From the NCBI RefSeq assembly GCF_002005205.3, contig NZ_CP019702.2, positions 728,501 to 792,500 of the forward strand: 64,000 nt of DNA, read 5' to 3'. The translations under genes and the position numbers were made by a program. The notes below the pieces were generated by a model. That model was not told where the DNA came from, searched no databases, and was given only the letters and a program-made list of their open reading frames with translations. The stretch is from Rhizobium rhizogenes. Lineage in GTDB: Bacteria > Pseudomonadota > Alphaproteobacteria > Rhizobiales > Rhizobiaceae. Shown here in pieces: positions 16,740 to 25,896 of the stretch; the stretch's first letter is position 1; each line of letters opens with the position of its first letter.

Positions 16740-17780
16740 ATGAAATCCACCTATAAGGCCGTGCAGATATCCAGCCCCGGAAAATTGGAAATCGTCGAAC
16801 GGCCGACGCCCTCACCGCCGGCGGGCGAAGTGTTGATCGCCGTGGAAGCCTGCGGCATCTGCGGCGCCGATGCCGGCGACATCGATCGCGCCGACCCGGC
16901 ACTTCAGCCGCCCCGGGTGCCGGGTCATGAAGTCGTCGGACGGATCGTCGCTCTCGGCGCCGATACGCCGGCGATCTGGAAAATCGGCCAGCGCGTGGGT
17001 GTCGGCCGTCTCGGCGGCCATTGCAACGAATGCGACCAATGCCGGCGCGGCCGCTTCAATCTCTGCCGCAACCAGCCCGTATTGGGATCGTCAAGGGATG
17101 GCGGCTATGCGGAAATGATGACGGCCAGAGCAACCGGGCTTGTATCGATCCCCGACGATCTTTCGTCGGAGGAAGCGGCCCCCATCCTTTGCGCCGGCAT
17201 CGCCACCTTCAATGCGCTCAAGAAAAGCGGCGCGGAAGCAGGCGATATGGTGGTCGTCCTCGGCATTGGCGGCCTCGGTCATATGGCGTTGCAATATGCC
17301 CGGAAGATGGGATTTCGTGTCGTCGCCATTGGCCGCGGTGCGGATATAGCCGAGGTCGCGCTCAGCCTTGGCGCCCACCGATACATCGATGCAAATGCCG
17401 AAAGCGCGGTCGACATCCTCCGCGGGATGGGCGGCGCAAAGGCGATCCTGACAACGATCGGCAATGTTACAGCGGTCGCCGATCTCATGCTCTCGGTGGC
17501 TCCCGGCGGGCGCCTTGTCGTGCTCGGTATCGGCAAGGACTCGCTTCCCGTTTCCACGGGCTTCCTCGTCGGCGGCGAGCGCGGAGTGATCGGCTCGATC
17601 ACCGGCTCTCCCTTCGAAAACGAAAAGACGCTGGATTTCAGCGTCCTGACCGGAATTCGGCCGATGATCGAAACCATGCCGCTGGAGCGCGCCTCCGAGG
17701 CGGTGGAACGCATGAGATCCGGCGATGTCCAGTTCCGGATGGTGTTGACCATGGGAGATCGGGCCGATGCTGATCAATGA
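16740..17780 (+). CDS. zinc-containing alcohol dehydrogenase (MDR family)
   Basis: Medium-chain dehydrogenase of 346 residues. The catalytic zinc ligands are Cys in CGICGAD and His-Glu in PGHEVVG. The structural zinc site is the CNECDQCRRGRFNLC cluster, and the Rossmann motif is VLGIGGLGHMALQYA. It belongs with the AdhP/cinnamyl-alcohol-type dehydrogenases that interconvert alcohols and aldehydes with NAD(P). It begins three bases after the amine oxidase stop and overlaps the start of the cupin gene by 14 bases, so it is firmly inside this operon. Confidence 0.9.
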   Translation: MKSTYKAVQISSPGKLEIVERPTPSPPAGEVLIAVEACGICGADAGDIDRADPALQPPRVPGHEVVGRIVALGADTPAIWKIGQRVGVGRLGGHCNECDQCRRGRFNLCRNQPVLGSSRDGGYAEMMTARATGLVSIPDDLSSEEAAPILCAGIATFNALKKSGAEAGDMVVVLGIGGLGHMALQYARKMGFRVVAIGRGADIAEVALSLGAHRYIDANAESAVDILRGMGGAKAILTTIGNVTAVADLMLSVAPGGRLVVLGIGKDSLPVSTGFLVGGERGVIGSITGSPFENEKTLDFSVLTGIRPMIETMPLERASEAVERMRSGDVQFRMVLTMGDRADADQ

Positions 17781-18486
17781 AGACCTGAGCGTCCCCGTCA
17801 TCGTCCACGCATCGAGGCTCGACTGGACCTCGAGCCCGGCAGCCGGCGTTGATCGACGGATGTTATATCGCGTCGGAGCGGAGGTGGCGCGAGCAACGTC
17901 GATTGTGCGTTATGCGCCGGGCAGCGCATTTCCGCGCCATGTCCACGCCGGCGGCGAGGAAATACTGGTTCTCGAAGGCGTATTTCAGGATGAGCACGGC
18001 GATTACCCGGCCGGCACCTATTTCCGCAACCCGCCGGGCACGTCCCATGTGCCGGCATCCATCAACGGCTGCACGATTTTCGTTCGTCTCTGGCAATTTC
18101 GTGAAGGCGATGACGTGCAGATCGTCAAACAAGCGGGAGATGGTGTTCAAGGCACCGCGCGCAGCGAAGGCATATCCTCTCGGATACTGTTCGATGACGG
18201 TCACGAGCGCGTCTGCATCGAACAATGGCGCCGGAACACACAGGTCCGCGTCGAAAACCCTTCCGGGCTGGAATTTCTCGTCATTTCGGGGAGCATGATC
18301 CGGGACGGAGAAATACTGTCCTGCGAGTGCTGGGGGCGATTGCCGGCCGGAGCGGATATGGACGTCACCACCGGTGCCGATGGCGTGCGGATATGGCTGA
18401 AGCAAGGCCCTCTCCTGCATCCTGACGTGTTGCGCATGCCGGAGCAGGCACATCGACTGCCGCCACATATGAATAGCTCGATCTGA
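17767..18486 (+). CDS. ChrR-like cupin protein
   Basis: A 239-residue protein with two cupin-like halves. The first contains the metal-binding pattern HVHAGGEEILVLEGVFQDEHGDYPAGTYFRNPPGTSH, which matches the cupin domain of ChrR-type proteins; the second is less conserved (FLVISGSMIRDGEI). The N-terminal zinc-binding anti-sigma domain of real ChrR is missing and no sigma gene is adjacent, so an enzymatic (dioxygenase or isomerase) or binding role is more likely. It overlaps the dehydrogenase gene and lies 13 bases before the MFS gene. Confidence 0.78.
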   Translation: MLINEDLSVPVIVHASRLDWTSSPAAGVDRRMLYRVGAEVARATSIVRYAPGSAFPRHVHAGGEEILVLEGVFQDEHGDYPAGTYFRNPPGTSHVPASINGCTIFVRLWQFREGDDVQIVKQAGDGVQGTARSEGISSRILFDDGHERVCIEQWRRNTQVRVENPSGLEFLVISGSMIRDGEILSCECWGRLPAGADMDVTTGADGVRIWLKQGPLLHPDVLRMPEQAHRLPPHMNSSI

Positions 18487-18499
18487 AGGAATATGACGA

Positions 18500-19732
18500 A
18501 TGAACATCGTCAAACCGACACTCTGCGAGGACGCGGGTTCATCGGAATACAAAACCATTGCCTCAGGAAACGTCTGGATATTGACGGCGGCGCAATCCCT
18601 TGGCGGGGCCAACTCTCCCATCGTCATTTCACTGGGAGGGCTGGTCGGTCAGCAACTGGCCTCAAACCCGGCTGCCGCCACCCTGCCGGTCAGTCTGCTC
18701 AATCTCGGGCTTGCTGTCGGAACGCTTCCGGCGGCAGCCATGATGCTCCGGTTCGGCCGCAGGGCGGGTTATCTCCTTGGGGCAATCCTTGGCATCGCAG
18801 CCGGTCTGGTGGCGACGGCCGGTATCGTCCAGTCCAGTTTTGCGCTCTTTTGCATCGGCACCTTCCTGGCCGGCTTTTATAGCTCCTACGTGCAGAGCTA
18901 CCGCTTCGCGGCTACGGACGGCCTCACGGGCGCCGGTCGCGACAGGGCGATCTCCCGTGTGATGATCGGCGGCCTGATCGCGGCCGTGATCGGACCGCAG
19001 CTGGTGATCTGGACGCGCGAGGCCTTTCCGGGTCATTCTTTCGCGGGCAGTTTTCTCAGTCAGGCGGTGCTGGCGGGCCTTGCCATACCGGTCCTGCTAT
19101 ATCTCCGCCGCCCGCCCCTTTCGAGATTGACACGGGCCGATACGACAGGCGTCCGTCCGCTCTCCGCTATCCTGCTTTCGCCGCGCTATATGCTGGCCGT
19201 GGCCACAGGTGTCGTGTCTTACGGGCTCATGACCTTTGTCATGACCGCCGCCCCGATGGCGATGGTGGGCCATGGTCATTCCGTCGATTCCGCTGCCCTC
19301 GGCATCCAATGGCATGTGCTGGCAATGTTCGGGCCCAGTTTCTTCACCGGTCGTCTGATGGCCCGTTTTGGCAAGGAGCGGGTTGCGGCCGTCGGCCTTC
19401 TATTGATCGGCATATCGGCCCTGATCGCGCTCGGCGGTCTCGACATCGCGCATTTCTGGGGTTCGCTGATCCTGCTGGGTATCGGCTGGAATTTCGGCTT
19501 CATCGGCGCCACGGCCATGGTCGCGGATTGCCATACGCCGGCAGAGCGCGGTAAGGCACAGGGCGCAAACGATTTTCTGGTCTTCGGAACGGTTGCCTGC
19601 GCTTCGTTCTTCGCCGGCTCGCTTCTCTATAATTCGGGATGGGGCAGCATCAACAGGCTCGTCCTGCCCGCCGTTGCGATCATTCTTGTACCTTTGGTCT
19701 GGCAGGCCGCCCGATTGAAGAAGAGCCGATAA
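18500..19732 (+). CDS. MFS transporter
   Basis: Major facilitator superfamily permease of 410 residues with 11-12 hydrophobic segments. The conserved loop after helix 2 reads RFGRRAGYLLGAILG (degenerate GxLaDrxGrr motif), and a second-half counterpart reads RLMARFGKERVAAVGLL. The style is that of drug/metabolite exporters (QSYRFAATD, ADCHTPAERGKAQGANDFLVF). It sits between the cupin and esterase genes in the amine oxidase operon and may move the pathway substrate or product. Confidence 0.88.
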   Translation: MNIVKPTLCEDAGSSEYKTIASGNVWILTAAQSLGGANSPIVISLGGLVGQQLASNPAAATLPVSLLNLGLAVGTLPAAAMMLRFGRRAGYLLGAILGIAAGLVATAGIVQSSFALFCIGTFLAGFYSSYVQSYRFAATDGLTGAGRDRAISRVMIGGLIAAVIGPQLVIWTREAFPGHSFAGSFLSQAVLAGLAIPVLLYLRRPPLSRLTRADTTGVRPLSAILLSPRYMLAVATGVVSYGLMTFVMTAAPMAMVGHGHSVDSAALGIQWHVLAMFGPSFFTGRLMARFGKERVAAVGLLLIGISALIALGGLDIAHFWGSLILLGIGWNFGFIGATAMVADCHTPAERGKAQGANDFLVFGTVACASFFAGSLLYNSGWGSINRLVLPAVAIILVPLVWQAARLKKSR

Positions 19733-19747
19733 ACAGAGCGACGAAAG

Positions 19748-20635
19748 ATGACATCCATATCGATCTGGAGATTGGCGTTGGTTTTCATGGCGACATTCGT
19801 CACGACAGCAGCACCCGCATTCTTCTCGCCATCCGAAGCCAAGTCGCTTTGTTCGAAAAGTGAAGCCCTGACCGTGCAACTACCGGATCCCGCGTCGGGC
19901 CGCCGCTACGAAATCTATATCAGTCTGCCCGCAGATTATTCGGAGCGTCCAGAGAGAAACTATCCCCTCTTAGTCATCGCCGATGGCGGCCGCGCCTTTC
20001 CAAAGTTGAGCTGCGACGCCCGCCTGCTTGCAGAAAACAGGCAGGTCGAGGAGGCCGTTGTCGTCGGCCTTTCCTATGCGCTCGGCGAGGCGCTTGAGGA
20101 CAGCCGCCGTCGCGACTACACGCCTGTAACGCTCCCGGGAAGCGGCAGGATTTATGGCGGCGCGACCGCCTATCAAAACTACCTGCGTGACGTCGTCCTG
20201 CATTATGTCGAGGATCGCTACCGGATCGCATCCGGTCGCCGCATTTTCTGGGGACATTCCTATGGAGGGTTGCTCGGTGCCCATATCCTTCTGACCGAAC
20301 CTTCGCTTTTCCAGACCTACATCCTCGGCAGCCCATCCTTTTGGTTCGCCGACGAAGCAATCTACAGGCTCGAAGACGACTACGCCAAAAGGCGCCACCA
20401 ACTGAACGCGCATGTACTCTTCTATGTCGGGGGTCTTGAGACGTCTCGCCACGATCCTGCGCGGAAGGGAAAGACGAACGACATGGTCGCCGGTATGCAG
20501 AAATTCCAGTCCCGTCTCCGCTCACGCGGTTACGGCGGATTGAATATCTCCTCGAAGATCATGGAGGGCACGGATCATATCAGCGCCGTAAGGCCGGGTT
20601 TCATGTGGGGACTCCGGGCGGCACTCGGCAACTGA
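19748..20635 (+). CDS. secreted alpha/beta-hydrolase, esterase D/Fes-like
   Basis: A 295-residue exported hydrolase: signal peptide about residues 1-31, then the esterase D/enterochelin-esterase fold. The nucleophile elbow GHSYGGLLGAHIL (Ser about residue 174), the following SPSFWF typical of siderophore esterases such as Fes/BesA, and a likely catalytic His in GTDHISAV are visible. Proteins of this type cleave ferric-siderophore esters or act on other small esters. It is the last gene of the run, 15 bases after the MFS gene; no siderophore receptor is adjacent, so the substrate is open. Confidence 0.8.
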   Translation: MTSISIWRLALVFMATFVTTAAPAFFSPSEAKSLCSKSEALTVQLPDPASGRRYEIYISLPADYSERPERNYPLLVIADGGRAFPKLSCDARLLAENRQVEEAVVVGLSYALGEALEDSRRRDYTPVTLPGSGRIYGGATAYQNYLRDVVLHYVEDRYRIASGRRIFWGHSYGGLLGAHILLTEPSLFQTYILGSPSFWFADEAIYRLEDDYAKRRHQLNAHVLFYVGGLETSRHDPARKGKTNDMVAGMQKFQSRLRSRGYGGLNISSKIMEGTDHISAVRPGFMWGLRAALGN

Positions 20636-20674
20636 ACTTCCCGGTTGCGAAAACGAGCGTCCGGGTTCAACCGG

Positions 20675-22102
20675 CTAACTTGCTTCGGCTCTCGGAAAAT
20701 ATATCAGTGCACGGAGTCCGCCTTCCGCGCGGTTTGACAGTGTGAGCTGCCCTCCATGGGCGCGAATGATGGACAGGGCGATAGCAAGCCCCAACCCCAT
20801 CCCGCCTGTTTCCCGGCTGCGTGAGCTTTCCAGCCTGTAAAGCGGCTCGAAAACATGCGTGAGTTCCTCTTCGGGAATACCGGGACCTGCGTCATCGATC
20901 GTGATTTCAATCGTCTGCGGCGTCTCATGGATTGCAAGCTCGGCGCGGCCGCCATATTTCACGGCATTGTCGATCAGATTGGTCAATGCGCGTTTCAGCG
21001 TTGCCGGGTCGCAGGCGTAAATGATCGGCTGAGCGGCATCCATACACACCACCGGCAGGCCGGCATCGGCAAGATCATCCGCCATGCTCTCGAGCAGGGC
21101 CGCAAGGTCCGTCGGACGACGGACCGGCTGCTGTGTCGCGCCGCTTGCGAATTCCAGTGTCGTTGCGACCATTTTATTGAGGTCGGCTATGGTCGAGAGC
21201 ATTTTCTCGCGCTCGGCCGCATCTTCGACATTCTCGACCCTCAGCCGCAATAGCGTCAGCGGCGTGCGGAAATCGTGAGAGATGGCGGCCAGCATCCTGG
21301 TGCGATCATTGATCATGCCGCGCAAGCGCGCCTGCATGGCATTGAAGGCGCGTGCGGCCTGCCGGGTCTCGACCGTTCCGACCTCCGGCATCGGCGGCGC
21401 GTTCAGGTCTTCCCCCAGCCTCAGGGCCGCCTTTGAAAGCGCTGTCAGCGGTGCCGAGACCCGGCGGACGACCCAGATCGACACCAGCACCGTGATCGCC
21501 GCCATGATACCCATCGACACAAGGAAGCGCAGGGAAAAGGCCGTGCCGCTTTCCGGCAGAACCGTTTTAAAGGTCAGCCACTGTCCTTGCTCAACCGGAA
21601 TGGCAACCTGCAATTCGCGAAATCCCGCGAACGGACCCAGACTACCGAAGCCAGACATCATCGGGCTCTCGCCCATGCCGTGCTGCGACATCATTCGCTC
21701 CGCCATGTCCACCATCATGCCACGCGGCCGGGAGGCAGAGACCAACGGCTCGGAGGCACCGCTGAGAGCAAGCTGCTCGACAAGCAGCTGTTTCAGCGCC
21801 TCTGCCGCCGGCGTGTCGTTGTCGGTTAAGGCTGGCCGGGGCGGCTCCGCCGAAAGCGCGACTTGAAATGTCTCATCGCTGGAATCCTTCGCGATACGGA
21901 CCCGCCATTCGGTGGGCGCATCACGCACGAGCCGCGTCAGATTGGTGATCCGTTGCGCTATCGCCAAACCGCCGACCGCGCGCACGATCTGCCCGCGGTC
22001 GGCGCTGTATATCCATGTGCCGATCAGATGAGAGGCCAGGAGACCGGCAAGGAGCACGAGCAGGGTCTGGCCAAACAGGCTCTGTGGAAGCAGGCGCCTC
22101 AT
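20675..22102 (-). CDS. sensor histidine kinase with Met-rich periplasmic loop (probable copper sensor)
   Basis: Inner-membrane two-component kinase of 475 residues. An N-terminal membrane helix (about 9-30) is followed by a periplasmic domain of about 150 residues, a second membrane helix near 190-215, HAMP, an H-box AAISHDFRTPLTLLR, and the ATPase with DNAVKYGG, DDAGPGIPEEEL and GGMGLGLAIA. The periplasmic loop contains a methionine cluster (MMVDMAERMMSQHGMGESPMM), unusual for this family and reminiscent of Cu(I)/Ag(I)-binding proteins. Its start overlaps the stop of the response regulator gene by 4 bases. Together with the divergent multicopper oxidase, this supports copper sensing. Confidence 0.88.
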   Translation of the reverse strand: MRRLLPQSLFGQTLLVLLAGLLASHLIGTWIYSADRGQIVRAVGGLAIAQRITNLTRLVRDAPTEWRVRIAKDSSDETFQVALSAEPPRPALTDNDTPAAEALKQLLVEQLALSGASEPLVSASRPRGMMVDMAERMMSQHGMGESPMMSGFGSLGPFAGFRELQVAIPVEQGQWLTFKTVLPESGTAFSLRFLVSMGIMAAITVLVSIWVVRRVSAPLTALSKAALRLGEDLNAPPMPEVGTVETRQAARAFNAMQARLRGMINDRTRMLAAISHDFRTPLTLLRLRVENVEDAAEREKMLSTIADLNKMVATTLEFASGATQQPVRRPTDLAALLESMADDLADAGLPVVCMDAAQPIIYACDPATLKRALTNLIDNAVKYGGRAELAIHETPQTIEITIDDAGPGIPEEELTHVFEPLYRLESSRSRETGGMGLGLAIALSIIRAHGGQLTLSNRAEGGLRALIYFPRAEAS

Positions 22103-22818
22103 TCGGACGTTACCTCTGGCGCAAACACATAACCGCCGCCCCAGACGGTCTTGATAATTTTCGGCGCGGTGGGATCGACCTCAAGTTTTTTACGCAGCCG
22201 GCTCACCTGCGTGTCGATGCTGCGATCAAACGAGCCGGCGGCCCTTCCCCGGGCCAGATCCAGAAGTTGATCGCGGCTCAGCACCCGTCCGGGCCTTTCG
22301 ATCAAGACAAGCAGAAGATCGAACTCGCCGGTGCTGAGCGGCACCGTAATCCCGTCGTCACGCTGGAGTTCTCTTGCACCGGTGTCGAGGCGCCAGCGGT
22401 CGAAACAATATTGCCCGGCGCGCCGGATTTGATCTGCCACCCCCTCATTCCCGCTCCGGCGCAGCACCGCCCTTATCCGGGCGATCAATTCACGGCTGCC
22501 GAAAGGCTTCGAGACATAGTCGTCAGCGCCGAGCTCAAGGCCGACGACACGGTCTATCTCGTCTCCCTTGGCCGTCAGCATGATGATCGGGATCGTCGAT
22601 TGCGCGCGCAACCCGCGACAGAGCGAGAGGCCATCCTCCCCCGGCAGCATCAGGTCGAGAATGATGAGGTCAATGTGAGCATCCGCCATGACCTTTCGCA
22701 TCGCCCGCCCATCGGCGGCGACACTGGTGCGAAACCCCTCCTTGACGAGCGCGCGCGAGACCAGTTCGCGGATTTCGCGGTGATCGTCGACGATGAGTAT
22801 ATGAGGACTGTTTTGCAT
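22099..22818 (-). CDS. OmpR-family response regulator
   Basis: DNA-binding partner of the adjacent sensor kinase, 239 residues. The receiver domain (about 1-120) has the acidic pocket VDDH and the phosphorylated Asp in LIILDLMLPGEDG, with the conserved Lys in DDYVSKPF. The winged-helix output domain follows (LSTGEFDLLLVLIERPGRVLSRDQLLDLARG, ending KTVWGGGYVFA). It is transcribed first in the pair and is divergent, across 174 bases, from the small membrane protein and multicopper oxidase genes it probably activates. Confidence 0.93.
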   Translation of the reverse strand: MQNSPHILIVDDHREIRELVSRALVKEGFRTSVAADGRAMRKVMADAHIDLIILDLMLPGEDGLSLCRGLRAQSTIPIIMLTAKGDEIDRVVGLELGADDYVSKPFGSRELIARIRAVLRRSGNEGVADQIRRAGQYCFDRWRLDTGARELQRDDGITVPLSTGEFDLLLVLIERPGRVLSRDQLLDLARGRAAGSFDRSIDTQVSRLRKKLEVDPTAPKIIKTVWGGGYVFAPEVTSE

Positions 22819-22992
22819 GACTTTCCACTTATCCCAATCGTGAAGAGACTGCCGGGAAAAGATGAAACAAGTTTTGCCTGAAAGCCTCTCTGTAACAACT
22901 TGTCACAAAAACGCAGCGTCCTGAAAAACTTGGGTGACGTTTACCGCGCCAGATGGTGGCCACTAAACGGCTAAAATCATCTGGAGAAAACC

Positions 22993-23265
22993 ATGAACCG
23001 CAGAACGACACTCGCCACGATTTCCATCCTCTCGTTGCTTACCGGCGTGACAACAATGATCCTGTATCACAGTTTCGGCCCGGTTCCGCCCTTCCCGGCA
23101 CCGGCGGGCTTTAACGGAATGTCACCCATGACCGAAATGAGGAATGGAATGGGCTGGATGATGCTGTTCGGACCGCTCGCCATGCTCCTCACCTTCGGCG
23201 GCTTCGTTACCCTGACCGTTTTGTTGATCACCTCGCTTACCCAGTCTCCGGCAAAGCCCGACTGA
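22993..23265 (+). CDS. small membrane protein with Met-rich loop
   Basis: A 90-residue protein predicted with two membrane helices (about residues 7-28 and 52-80). The connecting loop, likely periplasmic, contains NGMSPMTEMRNGMGWMM, a methionine-rich stretch like those that ligate Cu(I). I do not recognise a named family. It lies 75 bases before the multicopper oxidase gene and divergent from the two-component pair, whose sensor is also Met-rich. CTGGAG precedes the ATG. A role in copper delivery or handling is inference from composition and neighbours. Confidence 0.68.
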   Translation: MNRRTTLATISILSLLTGVTTMILYHSFGPVPPFPAPAGFNGMSPMTEMRNGMGWMMLFGPLAMLLTFGGFVTLTVLLITSLTQSPAKPD

Positions 23266-23340
23266 CAGTCGCTGGCTACCCGTTTCGTAGCCTTGGTCCT
23301 CCTCCACCGCCGGACCTGAACCCATTGACGGTCCGTTTCA

Positions 23341-24810
23341 ATGAAAATTGCGAGATTGAACATGACACATCCTATCTCACGCCGCGGCTTTCTTGCGGCT
23401 TCCGCAGCGGCATCGGCAGCATTGCTCTTGCCCGCCCGCGTCTGGGCCGCCCCCAACGCAGCCACGCTCACTGCCACGACACGCACGATCGAGGTGGCAG
23501 GACGCGCCGCCACCGTCATGGGACTTGTCAATGCAAAAGGGGAACCCGGACTTACCCTTGATCCCGGACAACGCTTCCGCGTGGATCTGACCAATGGGCT
23601 CGACGGAGACACAATCATCCACTGGCACGGCCAGATTCCGCCCAATGCCCAGGACGGCGTGCCCAACACCAGCCCGATGCTGCGCCCGGGCGAAACGCGT
23701 TCTTACGATTATGCCGCGAGACCAGGCACCTTCTGGATGCATAGCCATATTCCGGCACAGGAGGTCGGGCTTCTCGCCGCACCGCTGATCGTGCGTTCTG
23801 AAGCCGATCTTGCCGCTGACCGGCAGGAGGTGGTGCTGTTTCTGCACGACTTCTCCTTCAAGCCGCCTGAGGCCGTGCTCCGCGAAGTGGCAGGCGGAAC
23901 GGGCATGGATCACGCCGCGATGGGCCATGGCGGTGCGGCGGACCCGAAAGCGATGCCGGAAATGCCGGGTATGATGGACATGGCATCCATGAAGATGGAT
24001 CTGAACGATTTCGAGTTTGACGCCTATCTGGCGAATGATCGTACGCTCGATGACCCGGAGGTGGTGCGCGTCGAACGGGGCGGACGGGTTCTCCTGCGGG
24101 CGGTGAATGCCTCGTCGATGACGGCCTTCTGGATAGATCTCGGGGCCGTACGTGGGCAGCTCGTGGCCACCGATGGCGAAGCCTGTGTTCCGCACGAGGC
24201 AACCCGTTTCGGCTTTGCGCCTGGCCAGCGGCTGGACATTGAGATCGACATGCCGGCCGACGGATCGGCGTTGCCCGTGCTCTGCCTTCGCGAAGGTGCG
24301 CCGCAACGGACAGGCATCATCCTCGCGCCCGCGCGCGCGTCCATTGCCCGGATAGCCGGCACGGCAGACGCGCAACATCCCGCCTTCTCTCGCAATCTCG
24401 ATCAGGAGACAGCATTGCGGGCCATGACGCCGTTGATGCAGCGCGAGGTTATCCGACGCCATAATGTCATGCTGGATGGTTCGATGATGCCCTATCGGTG
24501 GACAATCAACGGCCGCGGCTGGGGCGATCACGCCCCCATCCTGGCCCGAACCGGCGAGCGGGTGGAAATAACCTTCCACAACATGTCGATGATGGCCCAT
24601 CCCATGCACCTGCACGGCCATGTCTTTCAGGTCGTCGGTGTCGGCACGCGGCGGATCGCAGGCGCGTTGCGCGATACTGTCCATGTTCCGCCGATGAACA
24701 GGGTAACCATCGCATTCGATGCGGGCGAAGCCGCTCCGTGGATGCTCCATTGCCACCACATGGGGCATCTGGAAACCGGCATGATGACGGAGCTGCAAGT
24801 TCAGGCTTAG
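23341..24810 (+). CDS. Tat-exported multicopper oxidase (CueO/CopA-like)
   Basis: Periplasmic multicopper oxidase of 489 residues, probably oxidising Cu(I) in copper tolerance. The Tat signal SRRGFLAASAAASAALLLP is near the N-terminus. All four copper-binding blocks are present: HWHGQIP, FWMHSHIPAQ, HPMHLHGHVFQ and MLHCHHMGHLETGMM. Before the second cupredoxin domain there is a Met/His-rich stretch (MDHAAMGHGG, then PEMPGMMDMASMKMD) such as CueO and CopA use to recruit Cu(I). The start could instead be ATG 23362. It follows a small Met-rich membrane protein and is divergent from a Met-rich two-component pair. Confidence 0.92.
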   Translation: MKIARLNMTHPISRRGFLAASAAASAALLLPARVWAAPNAATLTATTRTIEVAGRAATVMGLVNAKGEPGLTLDPGQRFRVDLTNGLDGDTIIHWHGQIPPNAQDGVPNTSPMLRPGETRSYDYAARPGTFWMHSHIPAQEVGLLAAPLIVRSEADLAADRQEVVLFLHDFSFKPPEAVLREVAGGTGMDHAAMGHGGAADPKAMPEMPGMMDMASMKMDLNDFEFDAYLANDRTLDDPEVVRVERGGRVLLRAVNASSMTAFWIDLGAVRGQLVATDGEACVPHEATRFGFAPGQRLDIEIDMPADGSALPVLCLREGAPQRTGIILAPARASIARIAGTADAQHPAFSRNLDQETALRAMTPLMQREVIRRHNVMLDGSMMPYRWTINGRGWGDHAPILARTGERVEITFHNMSMMAHPMHLHGHVFQVVGVGTRRIAGALRDTVHVPPMNRVTIAFDAGEAAPWMLHCHHMGHLETGMMTELQVQA

Positions 24811-24883
24811 TGTGCCGAGGCAAAAGGGCGTCGGCTCACATCCCGGCGCTAACCCGGCCGCTCGTCGTGATTGACATTCAGCA

Positions 24884-25783
24884 TCATGGCAAAGGTGAGC
24901 GCCCCATCTCCCGTGCAAGTTCGAGGAAACCTTCGATATAGGACGTCGTCTCCTCGCCACGGCGCACACCGAGGTTGATGCTCTTGCGGATACCCGCTTT
25001 GCCAAGGCTGAGCGCCCGGATCGGCAATCCCGCCGCGTCTTCCTGCAAGAGCCAATCCGGCAGCACGGTCACTCCCCTGCCTGCGCAAACGAGTTGCAGC
25101 ATCAAATCGATGGTCTCCGCGGTACGGTGCCGGCGGGGCCGGCAATGGGCAGGAACCAGAAACTGGGTATATATGTCCAGTCGTTCCAGGGTTACCGGCA
25201 CGGTGATCAGCTCCTGATCGATCAGATCCTGGGGCCGCGCAAAGGTCTGCGCGGCAAGCGGATGTGTCTCATGCACCATCAGGACGAGTTCGTAGTCGAA
25301 AACGGGTGTGAATAGCAGGTCCGGCGTCTCTACCGGATCCGGGGTAATGAGCAGATCGACTTCGAAGCCGAGAAGCGCTTCGACGCCATCAAAGCGAAAA
25401 GCCGTGCGAACATCGAAATCGACATCGGGCCAGCGTGTGAGATAGGGAGTGGCGATACGCGACAACCAGCGCTGACATGGATGACATTCCATACCAACGC
25501 GCAACGCTCCTCTTCGCCCCAACGCAAAGTCTGTCAGGACCCGTTCCGCATGCTCCATCTGCGGCAATATCCGTTCGGCGACGCTCAACAGATATTCTCC
25601 AGCTTGGGTCAATCGCAATCCGCGGCCTGTCTTTGTCCAGACCTTGATGCCTTGGCGTTCCTCGAACTTGGCGACCGTATGGCTGAGCGCCGACTGCGTG
25701 ACGTTCAGCCTCTCGGCAGCCGCGGTGACACTGCCACGGCGGCTGACTTCCCGCAAAATCGCTAAATGCTGCCGGTCGAGCAT
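24884..25783 (-). CDS. LysR-family regulator, MetR-like
   Basis: A 299-residue LysR regulator. The helix-turn-helix region reads LAILREVSRRGSVTAAAERLNVTQSALSHTVAKFEERQG. The effector domain has the MetR-style opening LRVGMECHPCQRWL and continues with VHETHPLA and TVLPDWLLQ, which recall MetR, the homocysteine-responsive activator of methionine genes. It is divergent from a MalY/PatB-type C-S lyase gene, so regulation of sulfur amino acid metabolism fits both family and context. Confidence 0.85.
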   Translation of the reverse strand: MLDRQHLAILREVSRRGSVTAAAERLNVTQSALSHTVAKFEERQGIKVWTKTGRGLRLTQAGEYLLSVAERILPQMEHAERVLTDFALGRRGALRVGMECHPCQRWLSRIATPYLTRWPDVDFDVRTAFRFDGVEALLGFEVDLLITPDPVETPDLLFTPVFDYELVLMVHETHPLAAQTFARPQDLIDQELITVPVTLERLDIYTQFLVPAHCRPRRHRTAETIDLMLQLVCAGRGVTVLPDWLLQEDAAGLPIRALSLGKAGIRKSINLGVRRGEETTSYIEGFLELAREMGRSPLP

Positions 25784-25807
25784 TATGAACTATCCTCATT
25801 GCTAAAT

Positions 25808-25841
25808 GAAATAATACCATTTCCGCTCATAATGTATTGAG
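25808..25841. promoter_or_regulatory. candidate MetR-type binding region
   Basis: Two short dyads lie back to back between the MetR-like gene and the C-S lyase gene: GAAAT-N6-ATTTC (25808-25823) and CTCA-N8-TGAG (25826-25841). They fit the size of LysR sites but do not match the enterobacterial MetR consensus exactly. Confidence 0.3.
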
Positions 25842-25896
25842 GCTAACCTTTTCGTCAACAGGTGGACCCAGCCTGAAGGGACGAAAGGACATAGCA

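Noticed and set aside
17767..18486. Cupin protein as an anti-sigma factor of ChrR type
   Set aside because: The zinc-binding anti-sigma domain is missing and no sigma gene is adjacent; the real sigma/anti-sigma pair is at 5807-7101.
25784..25896. Possible methionine-related riboswitch before the C-S lyase gene
   Set aside because: The leader is too short and lacks the conserved SAM or SAH aptamer segments; a LysR-type operator explains the dyads better.
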